From Actinomycetes bacterium (GTDB taxonomy: Bacteria > Actinomycetota > Actinomycetes > Actinomycetales > Cellulomonadaceae), in assembly GCA_023389455.1 (NCBI GenBank), contig JAEWEJ010000191.1, positions 1 to 23,932 on the forward strand: 23,932 nt of DNA, in the 5' to 3' direction. This document shows positions 14,229-23,331 of the stretch, piece after piece. Position 1 is the stretch's first letter. Every line of letters begins with the position of its first letter. The notes under the pieces are model-generated. The model searched no databases. It saw only the letters and a list, made by a program, of their open reading frames with translations, and was not told the DNA's origin. Both the position numbers and the translations under genes were made by a program.

Positions 14229-15247
14229 GCGGTGACCTCCTGGTCGACCACGACCAGCGTCTCACCGGGGGAGAGCGGGTCGACGGTGTCGGTGAGCGCG
14301 GCCAGGTAGTGCTGCGCGTCGAGTGCGGCGGAGCAGCCGGAGCCGGCGGCGGTGATGGCCTGCCGGTAGGTGTGGTCGACGGCGTCACCGCACGCGAAGA
14401 CTCCCGGCAGGCTGGTGCGCGTGGACCGGCCCTCGACGGAGATGTAGCCGTTCTCGTCCAGGTCGACCTGGCCGATCAGCAGCTCGGTGCGCGGCACGTG
14501 CCCGATGGCGACGAAGAGCCCGCCGGCGGCGACCTCGCGGGTCTCGCCCGTGACGGTGTCCTGCAGCGTCACGCCCGTGACCTTCTCCTCGCCGTGGATG
14601 GCGACGACCTGCGAGTTCCAGGCGAAGGAGATCTTGGGGTCCGCCGCGGCGCGGTCGGCCATGATCTTTGAGGCGCGCAGCTCGTCACGCCGGTGCACGA
14701 TCGTGACGGTGCGCCCGAAGCGGCTGAGGAACGTGGCCTCCTCGACGGCGGAGTCGCCGCCACCGACGACGAGGATGTCCTGGTCACGGAAGAAGAACCC
14801 GTCGCAGGTGGCGCACCAGGAGACGCCGCGCCCGGACAGGCGCTTCTCGTCCGGCAGGCCCAGCTCGCGGTACGCGGAGCCGGTCGCGAGGATCACGGCG
14901 CGGGCGCGGAACACGTCGCCGTTGCCGGTCGTGACGACCTTGACGTCACCGGTGAGGTCGAGCGACGTCGCGTCGTCCCAGAGCACCTCGGCGCCGAACT
15001 TCTCGGCCTGCTTCTGCATGGAGTCCATGAGCTCGGGGCCTTGGATCCCGTCGGGGAAGCCGGGGAAGTTCTCGACCTCGGTGGTGTTCATGAGCGCACC
15101 GCCGGCCGTGACGGAGCCTGCGATGACGACAGGGGCGAGCCCGGCGCGCGCGGCGTAGATCGCAGCGGTGTACCCGGCCGGACCCGACCCCACCACGACG
15201 AGGTCCCGTACGTCGGTGGCGGTGGGCTGGGCGGCGGTCTCGGTCAC
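14225..15247 (-). CDS. trxB: Thioredoxin-disulfide reductase
   Basis: A 340-aa low-molecular-weight NADPH-dependent thioredoxin reductase (FAD flavoprotein). It has the FAD-binding GSGPAG (20-25), the redox-active C-A-T-C (145-148), the NADPH-binding GGGDSA (162-167) with following HRR (185-187), and the C-terminal FAD motif VFACGDAVD. The chosen start, GTG 15247, follows GCGAGG and gives MTETAAQPTATDVRDLVVVG; the frame remains open upstream without other support. It is first in a trxB-trxA operon. A GGAAC-N18-GTT promoter upstream (15322-15347) matches SigR/SigH-type thiol-stress promoters, for which trxBA is a classical target. Confidence 0.96.
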   Translation of the reverse strand: MTETAAQPTATDVRDLVVVGSGPAGYTAAIYAARAGLAPVVIAGSVTAGGALMNTTEVENFPGFPDGIQGPELMDSMQKQAEKFGAEVLWDDATSLDLTGDVKVVTTGNGDVFRARAVILATGSAYRELGLPDEKRLSGRGVSWCATCDGFFFRDQDILVVGGGDSAVEEATFLSRFGRTVTIVHRRDELRASKIMADRAAADPKISFAWNSQVVAIHGEEKVTGVTLQDTVTGETREVAAGGLFVAIGHVPRTELLIGQVDLDENGYISVEGRSTRTSLPGVFACGDAVDHTYRQAITAAGSGCSAALDAQHYLAALTDTVDPLSPGETLVVVDQEVTA

Positions 15248-15321
15248 TGGTGCCTCGCTGGGTCGGTCGGCGTCACCGTGCGGTGACGGGGCCGCAGGGC
15301 GGCCCGGGATCTGGCTCGTCC

Positions 15322-15347
15322 AACTGATCGTAGGGCGCTTCTGTTCC
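15322..15347 (-). promoter_or_regulatory. SigR/SigH-type promoter of trxBA
   Basis: On the minus strand GGAAC (15343-15347) is followed by exactly 18 bases and then GTT (15322-15324). This fits the Streptomyces SigR / mycobacterial SigH consensus GGAAY-N18-GTT. The start of trxB is about 75 bp downstream. A TACGAT lying within the spacer could alternatively be a housekeeping -10 element. Confidence 0.6.
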
Positions 15348-15378
15348 CTGACGCGGACGCTGTCCGGGGTCCGACCCG

Positions 15379-17166
15379 TCAGGAGACGGTGACCTCGGTG
15401 ACCTCGATGCGGAACGCCCCGGCCGAGTTGGTCGGCAGCTCCGTGAAGTAGAGGACGAGGGTGGACGTCCGCACCGGCTCGGCGAACGTCAGCACCGTGT
15501 CCTGGCTGAGCGTCCCGGACGCCAGCAGGTCGCCCTCCGTGGGCGCCTCGCCGGTGGTGGCGCGCACCTCGACGTTGCCGCCTGTGCCGTTGACCTGCAG
15601 GTTCACCCCGCTGACGACGGTCTCGGCGGCGAGCGTGAGCTCCAGGCCCATGCCCTCCTTGAGCCCGCCGAAGTCGGGGCGGTTGTACGTGAAGGAGAAC
15701 CAGAACGTGGAGGGGTCGCCGTCGATCGCGAGCTCGACGTTCTCGACGCGCTCGCCCGCGAGGTCGGTGGGGTCGAACGTGCGGATGGAGGCGATGGCCG
15801 GCGGCGGTGAGTCGCCCTGCGGTTCCTCGGTCTGCGGCTCGTCGACGACGGCGGGGTCCTCGGTATCGGCGGACGGCTCCTGCTGCGGGGACTCCTGCGC
15901 GGCGGGGGTGCCGGTGCCGACCGGGGACGTGAACAGCGCCCGCGCGGCGAAGACGAGGCCGATGAGGACCAGGACGCCCACGATGACGAGCACCAGGGCG
16001 GTCGGGTCGAAGCGACGGCCCGTCGGCTCCTCGTCCTCGACGAAGGCGAACGGGTCGTCCGCGAAACCGCCGGGGGTGTCGTCCCACGGCTCGGGCTCCG
16101 GCGTCGCCTGCACGGGAGGCAGGGAGGCCGGGAGCACGGGCGGAGGCGCCGTGGGCTGCGTGCGGGCACTGCCCACCTGCCCGGCGGGCAGCACCCCGGT
16201 GCGGGGCGGCGCGGCAGGCGGCGGGGTGCCGGGGCGGACGGCACCGGCGGGGAGCTCGTCGAAGGCCGAGCGCACCGACTGCCGGGCGACGCGCACGGGG
16301 GCCGCCGGCCGCTCGGGAGTGCCGCCGGCCATCTGCGCGGCCGCGGCGACGGCGCCACCGAGCGCGGGTGCGTCGTCGCCGTCGGCGGCACGGCCCACGC
16401 GGATCTCACCCCAGGGCTCGAGCTCGTGGACGAGCTCGCCCGGCGTGTGAGGACCGTCCTCGTGGGGGCCCAGCGTCACGGCGCACAGCGTGTCGAGGTC
16501 GTTCGGCACCCCCGCGACGAGCTCGGCGGGCGGCACGAGGGCGCCATCGACGACAGGCGCGGGCTCGACGGACGTCGACAGGGCCTCGTCCGCGCCCGTG
16601 GGCCAGCGGCCCGTCAGCCCCGTGTAGAGGATGCGCACGAGGTCGACGGTGTCGGTGCGGCTCGTCGCGCGCGCGTCGCCGTGGGAGGTGCCGAGCAGGG
16701 CGGCGTCGATGGCGAGCCCGGACACGAGGACGCGTCCGTCGGCGGACACGTGGACGACCGACGGGCGCAGCGCGAGGTGGTGGACGCCGCGGCGCCGTGC
16801 GACCTCGAGCGCGGCGGCCGCCTCACCCGTGACCGCGCGCGCCTGGTCGGGCGTCAGCGCGCCACGCTCGACGAGCTGGGCGAGGGACGCACCCGTGATC
16901 TGCTCGGAGACGACGTACCCGACGCCCTCGTGCATGCCGACGTCCAGCACCCGCACGAGCCGGGCGTCCGTGACCAGCGCGGCGCGGCGTGCCGCGTCCA
17001 GCGCGGGCGCGACCGCGCCGGACTGCAGGACGCGCACCCGGACGGGGCGGTCGAGGATCTGGTCGGTCGCGTGCCACACGGAGACCCCGTCGAGGTCCGA
17101 CGGCAGCGGGTCGACCACCCGGTAGCGCCCGGCGAGCACCGTGCCCCGGCCGACCTCTTCCGACAC
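15379..17166 (-). CDS. Membrane-anchored pseudokinase (protein kinase-like) protein, MurJ partner
   Basis: A 595-aa protein whose N-terminal 250 residues have a Ser/Thr-kinase fold pattern without catalytic residues. The region aligned to the VAIK lysine reads VRVRVL, the HRD loop is replaced by HLALRP (130-135), and the DFG position reads SGL (149-151). A Pro-rich linker (about 300-385) leads to one transmembrane helix (about 390-411). The extracellular part has an acidic stalk (about 415-460) and a C-terminal beta-sandwich/discoidin-like domain (460-595). This is the same domain order as the C-terminal half of M. tuberculosis MviN (Rv3910), whose pseudokinase is phosphorylated by PknB and recruits FhaA. 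Here it is a separate gene, 59 bp after murJ. The GTG at 17166 has GGAGGTGGGACG directly upstream. It probably regulates lipid II export (inference from the family). Confidence 0.85.
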   Translation of the reverse strand: MSEEVGRGTVLAGRYRVVDPLPSDLDGVSVWHATDQILDRPVRVRVLQSGAVAPALDAARRAALVTDARLVRVLDVGMHEGVGYVVSEQITGASLAQLVERGALTPDQARAVTGEAAAALEVARRRGVHHLALRPSVVHVSADGRVLVSGLAIDAALLGTSHGDARATSRTDTVDLVRILYTGLTGRWPTGADEALSTSVEPAPVVDGALVPPAELVAGVPNDLDTLCAVTLGPHEDGPHTPGELVHELEPWGEIRVGRAADGDDAPALGGAVAAAAQMAGGTPERPAAPVRVARQSVRSAFDELPAGAVRPGTPPPAAPPRTGVLPAGQVGSARTQPTAPPPVLPASLPPVQATPEPEPWDDTPGGFADDPFAFVEDEEPTGRRFDPTALVLVIVGVLVLIGLVFAARALFTSPVGTGTPAAQESPQQEPSADTEDPAVVDEPQTEEPQGDSPPPAIASIRTFDPTDLAGERVENVELAIDGDPSTFWFSFTYNRPDFGGLKEGMGLELTLAAETVVSGVNLQVNGTGGNVEVRATTGEAPTEGDLLASGTLSQDTVLTFAEPVRTSTLVLYFTELPTNSAGAFRIEVTEVTVS

Positions 17167-17225
17167 CGTCCCACCTCCGACCCTCGACGACTCACGGACC
17201 TGCGGCAGCACGTCCCCTGAGCATG

Positions 17226-18956
17226 CTAGACGTCCCGCGGTCGGCGCCGCCCCCGCAGGCGGCGCAGGACGGGGCCGATCAGCCGATCGAGCTCCTCGAC
17301 CCGCAGCAGCCGCAGCCCCCCGAGGTACACCAGCACCATCACCGTCCCGGCGGCTGCGCACTGCAGGACCGCACCGCCGACCCCGCCCGCCGCGTTCGAC
17401 TGCACGACGACCAGCACCGCGACCCCCGCGGCGGCCGCGGCCAGTGCCGCGAGCGTGGCCCGGGCGTGGGTGCGCAGCACGTGGTACCCGTCGATGCTCC
17501 CACCCAGGCGCCGGCGCAGCGCGACGATGGCCAGCACCGTCCCGAGCAGGTACGACACGCTCATGGACAGACCCGCCGTGGCGACCCAGGAGCTGCTCGG
17601 CAGCACGGCCTGGCCGAGCAGGGTGCCCCCCACCACGACGGCGGCCATCGCGACCTGCACGGGCACCATGCTCCGGGCGTCCTCGTAGGCGTAGTAGACG
17701 CGCTGGCACATCGACCAGGCACCGAACGCCGGCAGCCCCAGGGCCATGGCCACCAGGACCCCGGAGACGGCGTCGATCGCGCCCTGCGGCTCCCCGAGCA
17801 GGACGAGCTGCACCACCGGCTGGGCGAGGACCACGAGCCCCGCTGCGGCGATCAGGGTGAACAGGCCCACCACCCGCAGCCCGGACGACAGGCTCGCGCG
17901 GACGCCCGCGACGTCGCCGTCGTGCGCCTGCGCCGACAGGCGCGTGAACAGGGCGGTCGCGAGCGACACGGTGACGAGCGAGTGCGGCAGCATGAACAGC
18001 ATGAAGGCGTAGTCGTACGCGGCGTTGCCGGCGATGTCGGCGGCGCCGCTGCCGGCCGCACGCGGAGCGGCGGAGGCGACGCGGGACACGACGAGGTAGC
18101 CCAGCTGCCCGATGGTCAGTCCGACGAACGTCCACGTCGCGACCTTGCCGGCGCGGCCCAGCCCGGAGCCGCGCAGGCCCCAGCGCCACCGGTAGCGCAC
18201 GCCCGCGCGCCGCAGGAACGGCACGAGGACGAGCGCCTGGCACGCGACGCCGAGGGTCGACACGCCTCCGAACAGCGCGATCTCGCCCGCTCCCCAGTCC
18301 GCCGCCGAGCGACCGGAGCCCGACCCCACGCCGCCGGTCAGCGCGATGAACGCACCGAACCCGGCGATGGCGACGACGTTGTTGACGACGGGTGCCCACA
18401 TGTACGGACCGAACGACCCGCGTGCGTTGAGGACCTGGCCCAGCAGCGCGTACACGCCGTAGAAGAACAGCTGCGGGATGCACCAGTACGCGAAGGCGAT
18501 CGCGAGGCCACGCAGCCCCTCGCCGGCCTCCCTGTCGGTGTACATCCACACCAGCAGGGGCGCGGCGAGCGTCAGGACGAGGGTGACCGCCCCGAGCAGC
18601 ACGAAGCCGAACGTCAGGAGCCGGTCCACGTACTCCTGGCCCGCGCGACGCCGGTAGGCGCGGACCACCTGCGGCACGAGCACGGCGTTGAGGACGCCAC
18701 CCGCGAGCAGCATGTACAGCACGTTCGGGAGCTTGTTGGCCACGGAGAACGCGTCCGCGGCCTGGCCGGTGCTGCCGATCGCGAGTGCCAGCACGACGGC
18801 GCGCAGGAAGCCCAGGAGGCGGGAGACGGCCGTGCCGCTGGCCATGAGCGCGGCGCCGCGACGCACGCTGCCCGTGCCGGCGGGGACGTCGTCGCGCCCG
18901 TCCGGCTCGCCGGGCACGTCCTGCGGGTCGCCCGGGGGTGGGGCGGTGCCGCTCAT
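17226..18956 (-). CDS. murJ: Lipid II flippase MurJ (MviN)
   Basis: A 576-aa MOP-superfamily membrane protein that flips lipid II for peptidoglycan synthesis. After a 30-residue hydrophilic N-terminus come about fourteen hydrophobic segments. The family start SGTAVSRLLGFLRAVVLALAIG (about 40-61) and ADAFSVANKLPNVLYMLLAGG are characteristic and include the conserved arginines in TM1 and the loop after it. YAYEDARSMVPVQVAM is the typical central motif. The ATG at 18956 has GGAGG seven bases upstream and overlaps the preceding gene by 4 bp (ATGA). Unlike mycobacterial MviN, the ORF stops after a short basic tail (RRLRGRRRPRDV), and the pseudokinase is encoded separately downstream. Confidence 0.95.
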   Translation of the reverse strand: MSGTAPPPGDPQDVPGEPDGRDDVPAGTGSVRRGAALMASGTAVSRLLGFLRAVVLALAIGSTGQAADAFSVANKLPNVLYMLLAGGVLNAVLVPQVVRAYRRRAGQEYVDRLLTFGFVLLGAVTLVLTLAAPLLVWMYTDREAGEGLRGLAIAFAYWCIPQLFFYGVYALLGQVLNARGSFGPYMWAPVVNNVVAIAGFGAFIALTGGVGSGSGRSAADWGAGEIALFGGVSTLGVACQALVLVPFLRRAGVRYRWRWGLRGSGLGRAGKVATWTFVGLTIGQLGYLVVSRVASAAPRAAGSGAADIAGNAAYDYAFMLFMLPHSLVTVSLATALFTRLSAQAHDGDVAGVRASLSSGLRVVGLFTLIAAAGLVVLAQPVVQLVLLGEPQGAIDAVSGVLVAMALGLPAFGAWSMCQRVYYAYEDARSMVPVQVAMAAVVVGGTLLGQAVLPSSSWVATAGLSMSVSYLLGTVLAIVALRRRLGGSIDGYHVLRTHARATLAALAAAAAGVAVLVVVQSNAAGGVGGAVLQCAAAGTVMVLVYLGGLRLLRVEELDRLIGPVLRRLRGRRRPRDV

Positions 18957-21100
18957 GCGTCGCCCTCCGGCGTCCCGCCCAGCACCGGGAGCGGCCGGGT
19001 CGCCTCCTCGTCGTGGACCCGCCGGGCACCGCGCCGTGCGCTCTGGCCGCGGCGGATCGTGCGCCCCACGCCCAGGACGAGGCCGACCGCGAGCAGCGCC
19101 CCGACGACGGCGGTCCCGACGGACTCGATGGTGGGGGAGGCCCGCACGACGAACGTGACGGGCGTCGCGAGCGCGGTGCCGTCGGCGCTGGTCAGGACCG
19201 CCTCCACGACCACCTCGCAGTTGGCGATGGCGTGCACGGCGACGGGCACGACCTCCTCGCCGCCGGCGGGGACGACCACGGCAGGGCTCGGTGACACGCG
19301 CAGGCAGGCCTTGCGGGGTGTCGCCAGGACCCGCACCGAGGCGGCGGTGGGCAGGTCGTTACGGACAGCGAAGCGGACCTCGCTGTCGGCGCTGATGAGG
19401 TTCTGCGTGCTCGTCGGGGCCAGGGTGAGGCCGACGCGGCGCGCGTCGACGGCCTCGACGACGACGTCGACGAGCTTGCTGCGTTCGCCGGGGTGGGCCC
19501 GCCAGGCGACCTGGACGGGGGCCAGGACGGACTCGTCGACGCCTGCGAGCAGTGCGGCGGGGTCGTCGGTGACGTCGGCGAACGACACGGCGGCACGGCG
19601 GGCCTCGGCCAGGCGCCGCACCTGGTCGGTGGGGAGCTCGTCGCCGTCGTCCTGCGACGTCGGCAGCTGGTCGTCGGTCGTGGCGGAGGCCCCCAGCAGT
19701 GCCGCGAGCGTGGCGGTGCGGGCCCAGGGCGACTCGTGGATCGCCTCGGCCACCGCAGCGACCAGCGCCGGGTTCGGGTCGGCGTCGCGCGGCATCGCGA
19801 CGAGCACGTGCCGCGGCCCGTCGTCGGGGTCGCGCGCGATCACCGACAGCTCGGCGAGCACCCGCTGCACCACGGTGGCGGTGGTCGCGTCCGGGTCCAG
19901 GGACGTGGGGTCGACGAGCAGGGTGGTGAGCGTCGCGTCGGGCACCAGGCCCGTGACGGCCCCGTGGGGCGTCGTCAGCCGGGTGGGCTGGGCGGTGGTC
20001 CCGTCGTCGTCCTGCGCGTCGCCGGGCGCGAGCACCAGGACGGAGGCGCCCGCCTGCGCGGCGACGTCGGCGGTGGCCTGGTCGGTCGTCGGGCCCGGCG
20101 CCCACATCACGTCCGTGCGCGCCGCGAGCTGCTGACCGTCCTGGACGGTGCCGACCTCGGCCTGCGTCGCCCCGACGGCGGCGGTGAGCAGGTCGCCCGC
20201 TCCGCCCTGCGCCAGGGCCGCCAGGTCGGGGTCGGACCACGGCAGCGCGATCACGTCACGCCCGACGGTCGTCGCCAGGATGCCCTGCGCCCACGCTGCG
20301 GCGGCGTCCGACGCCTCACGGGCGCCGGCGAGGAGCGCGGGGTCGACGGCGAGCGCGACGTCGGGGCTGGTGCGCGCGACCTGCAGCATGGCGGCGAGGC
20401 GACCGCCGGGCGCGACCAGCGCGTCCAGCGTCGGGCCGGGTGCCGTGACGTCGACGCCGGCCGGGACGGTGGCCGGGCCGACGACGGGAGCGAGCAGCGA
20501 GACCCGCGCCTGCGTGATGTCGCCGTCGGTGGCCCACAGGACGAACGAGCGCTGCAGCCCGACCCGCCTGCTCGTGCCGTCGGTGGCCTCGACGGCCAGC
20601 CCGCGGGCGCCCCAGGTGTCGGGACGGTCCAGCAGACCCACCCGGGAGCCGGGCACGGTGATCTCGAGGTCCTGCGACCCGCCGGGCGCCAACGGCGTCT
20701 CGGACGTCACGGACGCGGTGGCCCTGCCCACGCGTCGCCCGTCCGCGGGCTCCGCCAGCCACGTGCGCAGGTCGGCGCGGCTGCCGGGCCGCAGCTGCTC
20801 GATCCGCACGACCGCGCGCGGCTGGGCGATCGTCTCGTCCGAGCTGCTGGTCAGGCGGACGCGGACCACGAGGTCCTCGCCCGGGCGCAGCACGTGGGGG
20901 GTGACCTGCGTGATCTGGACGCGGACCGGCAGGGCGTCGTCGTCGGACGTCGTCGACGGGCTGGGCGTCACGGAGGTCGCCCGCGCCGCGTCCGACGCCA
21001 GGGGCGTGGCCGACGAGGGCGCGGCGACCGCGCCCAGCCCGAGCAGCGCGGCGAGCGCCACGAGCAGGACGGAGGCGGCCCGGCGGGGCATCGCGCTCAT
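18953..21100 (-). CDS. Secreted, membrane-anchored DUF6049-like protein (Rv3909 position)
   Basis: A 715-aa protein of unknown function. It has a clear signal peptide (MSAMPRRAASVLLVALAALLGLGAVAAPSSA), a large extracellular portion, one C-terminal transmembrane segment (about 660-678) and a short basic cytoplasmic tail. The extracellular part begins with a beta-rich segment (about 50-220), has a central region with polysaccharide-deacetylase-like alpha/beta character, and ends in another beta-rich segment before the membrane. By position (between the NUDIX gene and murJ) and architecture it matches the Rv3909 / DUF6049 group; the family name is from memory, not a search. The ATG at 21100 overlaps the NUDIX stop (ATGA); a second ATG at 21091 is possible. 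Co-transcription with murJ suggests a cell-envelope role. Confidence 0.8.
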   Translation of the reverse strand: MSAMPRRAASVLLVALAALLGLGAVAAPSSATPLASDAARATSVTPSPSTTSDDDALPVRVQITQVTPHVLRPGEDLVVRVRLTSSSDETIAQPRAVVRIEQLRPGSRADLRTWLAEPADGRRVGRATASVTSETPLAPGGSQDLEITVPGSRVGLLDRPDTWGARGLAVEATDGTSRRVGLQRSFVLWATDGDITQARVSLLAPVVGPATVPAGVDVTAPGPTLDALVAPGGRLAAMLQVARTSPDVALAVDPALLAGAREASDAAAAWAQGILATTVGRDVIALPWSDPDLAALAQGGAGDLLTAAVGATQAEVGTVQDGQQLAARTDVMWAPGPTTDQATADVAAQAGASVLVLAPGDAQDDDGTTAQPTRLTTPHGAVTGLVPDATLTTLLVDPTSLDPDATTATVVQRVLAELSVIARDPDDGPRHVLVAMPRDADPNPALVAAVAEAIHESPWARTATLAALLGASATTDDQLPTSQDDGDELPTDQVRRLAEARRAAVSFADVTDDPAALLAGVDESVLAPVQVAWRAHPGERSKLVDVVVEAVDARRVGLTLAPTSTQNLISADSEVRFAVRNDLPTAASVRVLATPRKACLRVSPSPAVVVPAGGEEVVPVAVHAIANCEVVVEAVLTSADGTALATPVTFVVRASPTIESVGTAVVGALLAVGLVLGVGRTIRRGQSARRGARRVHDEEATRPLPVLGGTPEGDA

Positions 21101-21648
21101 CCGTCGGTGAGGACGGTCAGCGCCATGCCGGCGAGGCGGCGCTCGTTCGGGTACGCCAGCCGGTCGGACAGGTCGGCCACACGGACCCACTCGACGTCCT
21201 CGGCCTCGCCGTCGGGGTCGTTCTCGACCGTGAGCTCGCCGTGCAGCGCGCTGAGCAGGAAGTGGTGCACGACCTTGTGCACCCGGTGCTCCTCACCGGA
21301 GAACCAGTAGTCGATGACACCCAGGCGACGCAGGATCCGCCCGGTGATGCCCGTCTCCTCCGCGATCTCGCGCACGGCCGCCTCCTCGGGCGTCTCCTCG
21401 CCCTCGAGGTGACCCTTGGGCAGGCACCACTCGAGCCGGCCGGCGCGGTTGCGGCGCGCGATGACGGCGGCGGCGTAGTGCCCGCCGTGCCGGGCGACGA
21501 CCAGGCCACCGGCCGACGTCTCGTCGACCACGGGCAGCGGGACGGCGTGCGCGCGGGGGTGCGCGTGGGCAGGGTCGATCCGCAGGGGATGACCACCGGG
21601 TGGCGCCGGAACTCGCCCGGGACCGGACGGACGGGCGGCGGTGGACAT
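21097..21648 (-). CDS. NUDIX hydrolase (MutT4-like)
   Basis: A 183-aa NUDIX-family pyrophosphohydrolase. The Nudix box G-x5-E-x7-R-E-x2-E-E-x-G is complete at residues 79-101 (GHLEGEETPEEAAVREIAEETG plus I). The domain begins near 44 (TSAGGLVVARHGG), after a Pro/His-rich N-terminus. EWCLPKGHLE is typical of MutT-like enzymes acting on nucleoside di- or triphosphates, but the substrate cannot be read from sequence. It occupies the mutT4 (Rv3908) position, divergent from the CCA enzyme with a 94-bp intergenic region. The ATG at 21648 lacks a close ribosome-binding site; AGGAGGAG lies about 16 bp upstream. It is first of a four-gene operon with DUF6049, murJ and the pseudokinase. Confidence 0.9.
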   Translation of the reverse strand: MSTAARPSGPGRVPAPPGGHPLRIDPAHAHPRAHAVPLPVVDETSAGGLVVARHGGHYAAAVIARRNRAGRLEWCLPKGHLEGEETPEEAAVREIAEETGITGRILRRLGVIDYWFSGEEHRVHKVVHHFLLSALHGELTVENDPDGEAEDVEWVRVADLSDRLAYPNERRLAGMALTVLTDG

Positions 21649-21742
21649 GCCGACACTGTAACGACTCCTCCTGACCCGTTCCGTCCGTGCCTCGAGGCCC
21701 ACCGCGTGATGTCCCCGCCTCGACCTCTGGCAGGCTTGTCGG

Positions 21743-23236
21743 GTGCCCGACGTCCCCGACAGCCCGCCCGACCCGGCGGCCGTGCAGCAGCTGCGCCGCC
21801 GCGCCCTGGAGTCACTCGCCGCGATGGCGCCCGACGCGATCGACCTGGGGACGCGCTTCCGCGCCGCCGGGTACGACCTGGCGCTCGTCGGCGGCCCCGT
21901 GCGCGACGCCTTCCTGGGCCGCCCGAGCAACGACCTGGACCTGACGACGTCCGCGACCCCGGACGAGGCCGAGCCGCTGCTGGCCGCGTGGGGCGACGCC
22001 CACTGGGACATCGGGCGGGAGTTCGGCACGGTCGGCGCCCGCCGGTTCGCCGGCCGGCGGGGCGCGACGCAGGACGTGGTCGTCGAGGTGACGACGTACC
22101 GCACGGACGCGTACGACCCGACGTCCCGCAAGCCGCTCGTGCAGTTCGGCGACACCCTCGAGGGCGACCTGTCGCGGCGGGACTTCACGGTGAACGCGAT
22201 GGCCGTGCGGGTGCCCGACCTGACGTTCGTCGACCCCTTCGACGGCCTGGCGGACCTGGCCCAGGGCGTGCTGCGGACCCCGATCGACCCCCGCCGGTCC
22301 TTCGACGACGACCCGCTGCGCATGATGCGCGCCGCCCGCTTCGTCGCCCAGCTCGGCTTCCGGCTGGACGAGGACGCCCGCGCCGCGATCGTCGAGATGG
22401 CGTCGCGGATCGAGATCGTGTCCGCCGAGCGCGTCCGCGACGAGCTGACCAAGCTGCTGCTCGCGCCGCACCCGCGCGCAGGGCTGGAGGTGCTCGTGGA
22501 CACCGGCCTGGCGGAGCACGTGCTCCCCGAGCTGCCGGCGCTGCGCCTGGAGATCGACGAGCACCACCGCCACAAGGACGTCTACCAGCACTCGCTGATG
22601 GTGCTGGAGAAGGCGATCGCCCTGGAGACCGGCCCCGACGGCGCCGTGCCCGGCCCGGACCTCACGCTGCGCCTCGCCGCGCTGCTGCACGACATCGGCA
22701 AGCCCCGCACGCGCCGCTTCGAGCCCGGCGGGGGCGTCAGCTTCCACCACCACGAGCTCGTCGGTGCCAAGCTCGCCGCCAAGCGGCTCAAGGCGCTGCG
22801 CTTCGACAAGCAGACCGTGCACGACGTCGCGCGCCTCACCGAGCTGCACCTGCGGTTCCACGGCTACGGCGAGGGGGAGTGGACCGACTCGGCCGTGCGC
22901 CGGTACGTCACCGACGCGGGCCCCCTGCTCGAGCGCCTGCACCGTCTGACCCGCTCGGACTCCACGACGCGCAACCAGCGCAAGGCCGCGCGCCTCAAGG
23001 CCGCGTACGACGACCTGGAGCAGCGCATCGCGACGCTGCGCGAGGCCGAGGAGCTCGCGTCGATCCGCCCCGACCTGGACGGCACGCAGATCATGGCGAT
23101 CCTCGGCATCCCGCCGGGGCGCGACGTCGGCGAGGCGTACCGCCACCTGCTGGAGCTGCGCATGGAGCACGGGCCGCTGGGCGAGGAGCGCGCGCGCGAG
23201 GAGCTGCAGCGCTGGTGGGCCGCGCGGGGCGCCTGA
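21743..23236 (+). CDS. cca: CCA tRNA nucleotidyltransferase
   Basis: A 497-aa class II CCA-adding enzyme, which builds or repairs the 3' CCA of tRNAs (annotated pcnA in mycobacteria). The nucleotidyltransferase head has LVGGPVRDAFLG (48-59) and catalytic D-L-D (64-66), then the RRDFTVNAMA motif and RSFDDDPLRMMRAARFVAQLGF, which contains the base-reading neck. A C-terminal HD domain follows (LHDIGKP, H316-D317), common in actinobacterial and other Gram-positive forms. The GTG at 21743 is the only sensible start, although its ribosome-binding site is weak. It is divergent from the NUDIX operon. A short AGCCG/CGGCT hairpin (23236-23248) directly at its stop may be a weak terminator. Confidence 0.95.
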   Translation: MPDVPDSPPDPAAVQQLRRRALESLAAMAPDAIDLGTRFRAAGYDLALVGGPVRDAFLGRPSNDLDLTTSATPDEAEPLLAAWGDAHWDIGREFGTVGARRFAGRRGATQDVVVEVTTYRTDAYDPTSRKPLVQFGDTLEGDLSRRDFTVNAMAVRVPDLTFVDPFDGLADLAQGVLRTPIDPRRSFDDDPLRMMRAARFVAQLGFRLDEDARAAIVEMASRIEIVSAERVRDELTKLLLAPHPRAGLEVLVDTGLAEHVLPELPALRLEIDEHHRHKDVYQHSLMVLEKAIALETGPDGAVPGPDLTLRLAALLHDIGKPRTRRFEPGGGVSFHHHELVGAKLAAKRLKALRFDKQTVHDVARLTELHLRFHGYGEGEWTDSAVRRYVTDAGPLLERLHRLTRSDSTTRNQRKAARLKAAYDDLEQRIATLREAEELASIRPDLDGTQIMAILGIPPGRDVGEAYRHLLELRMEHGPLGEERAREELQRWWAARGA

Positions 23237-23265
23237 GCCGTCTCGGCTGAGCCCGGTCTGCGGGC

Positions 23266-23293
23266 GAACCCCAACCGATCCCGCCTCCCGTTC
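23266..23293 (+). promoter_or_regulatory. Possible ECF-type promoter upstream of the sigma gene
   Basis: GAACC (23266-23270) and CGTTC (23289-23293) are separated by 18 bp, resembling GGAAC/CGTC-type extracytoplasmic sigma promoters, about 40 bp before the sigma-factor ATG. Autoregulation is usual for such sigma factors. The spacing is slightly long and the match is short. Confidence 0.3.
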
Positions 23294-23331
23294 GTGGTAC
23301 AGGGTGTGACCCTCAGCTACGGGACCGGCCC

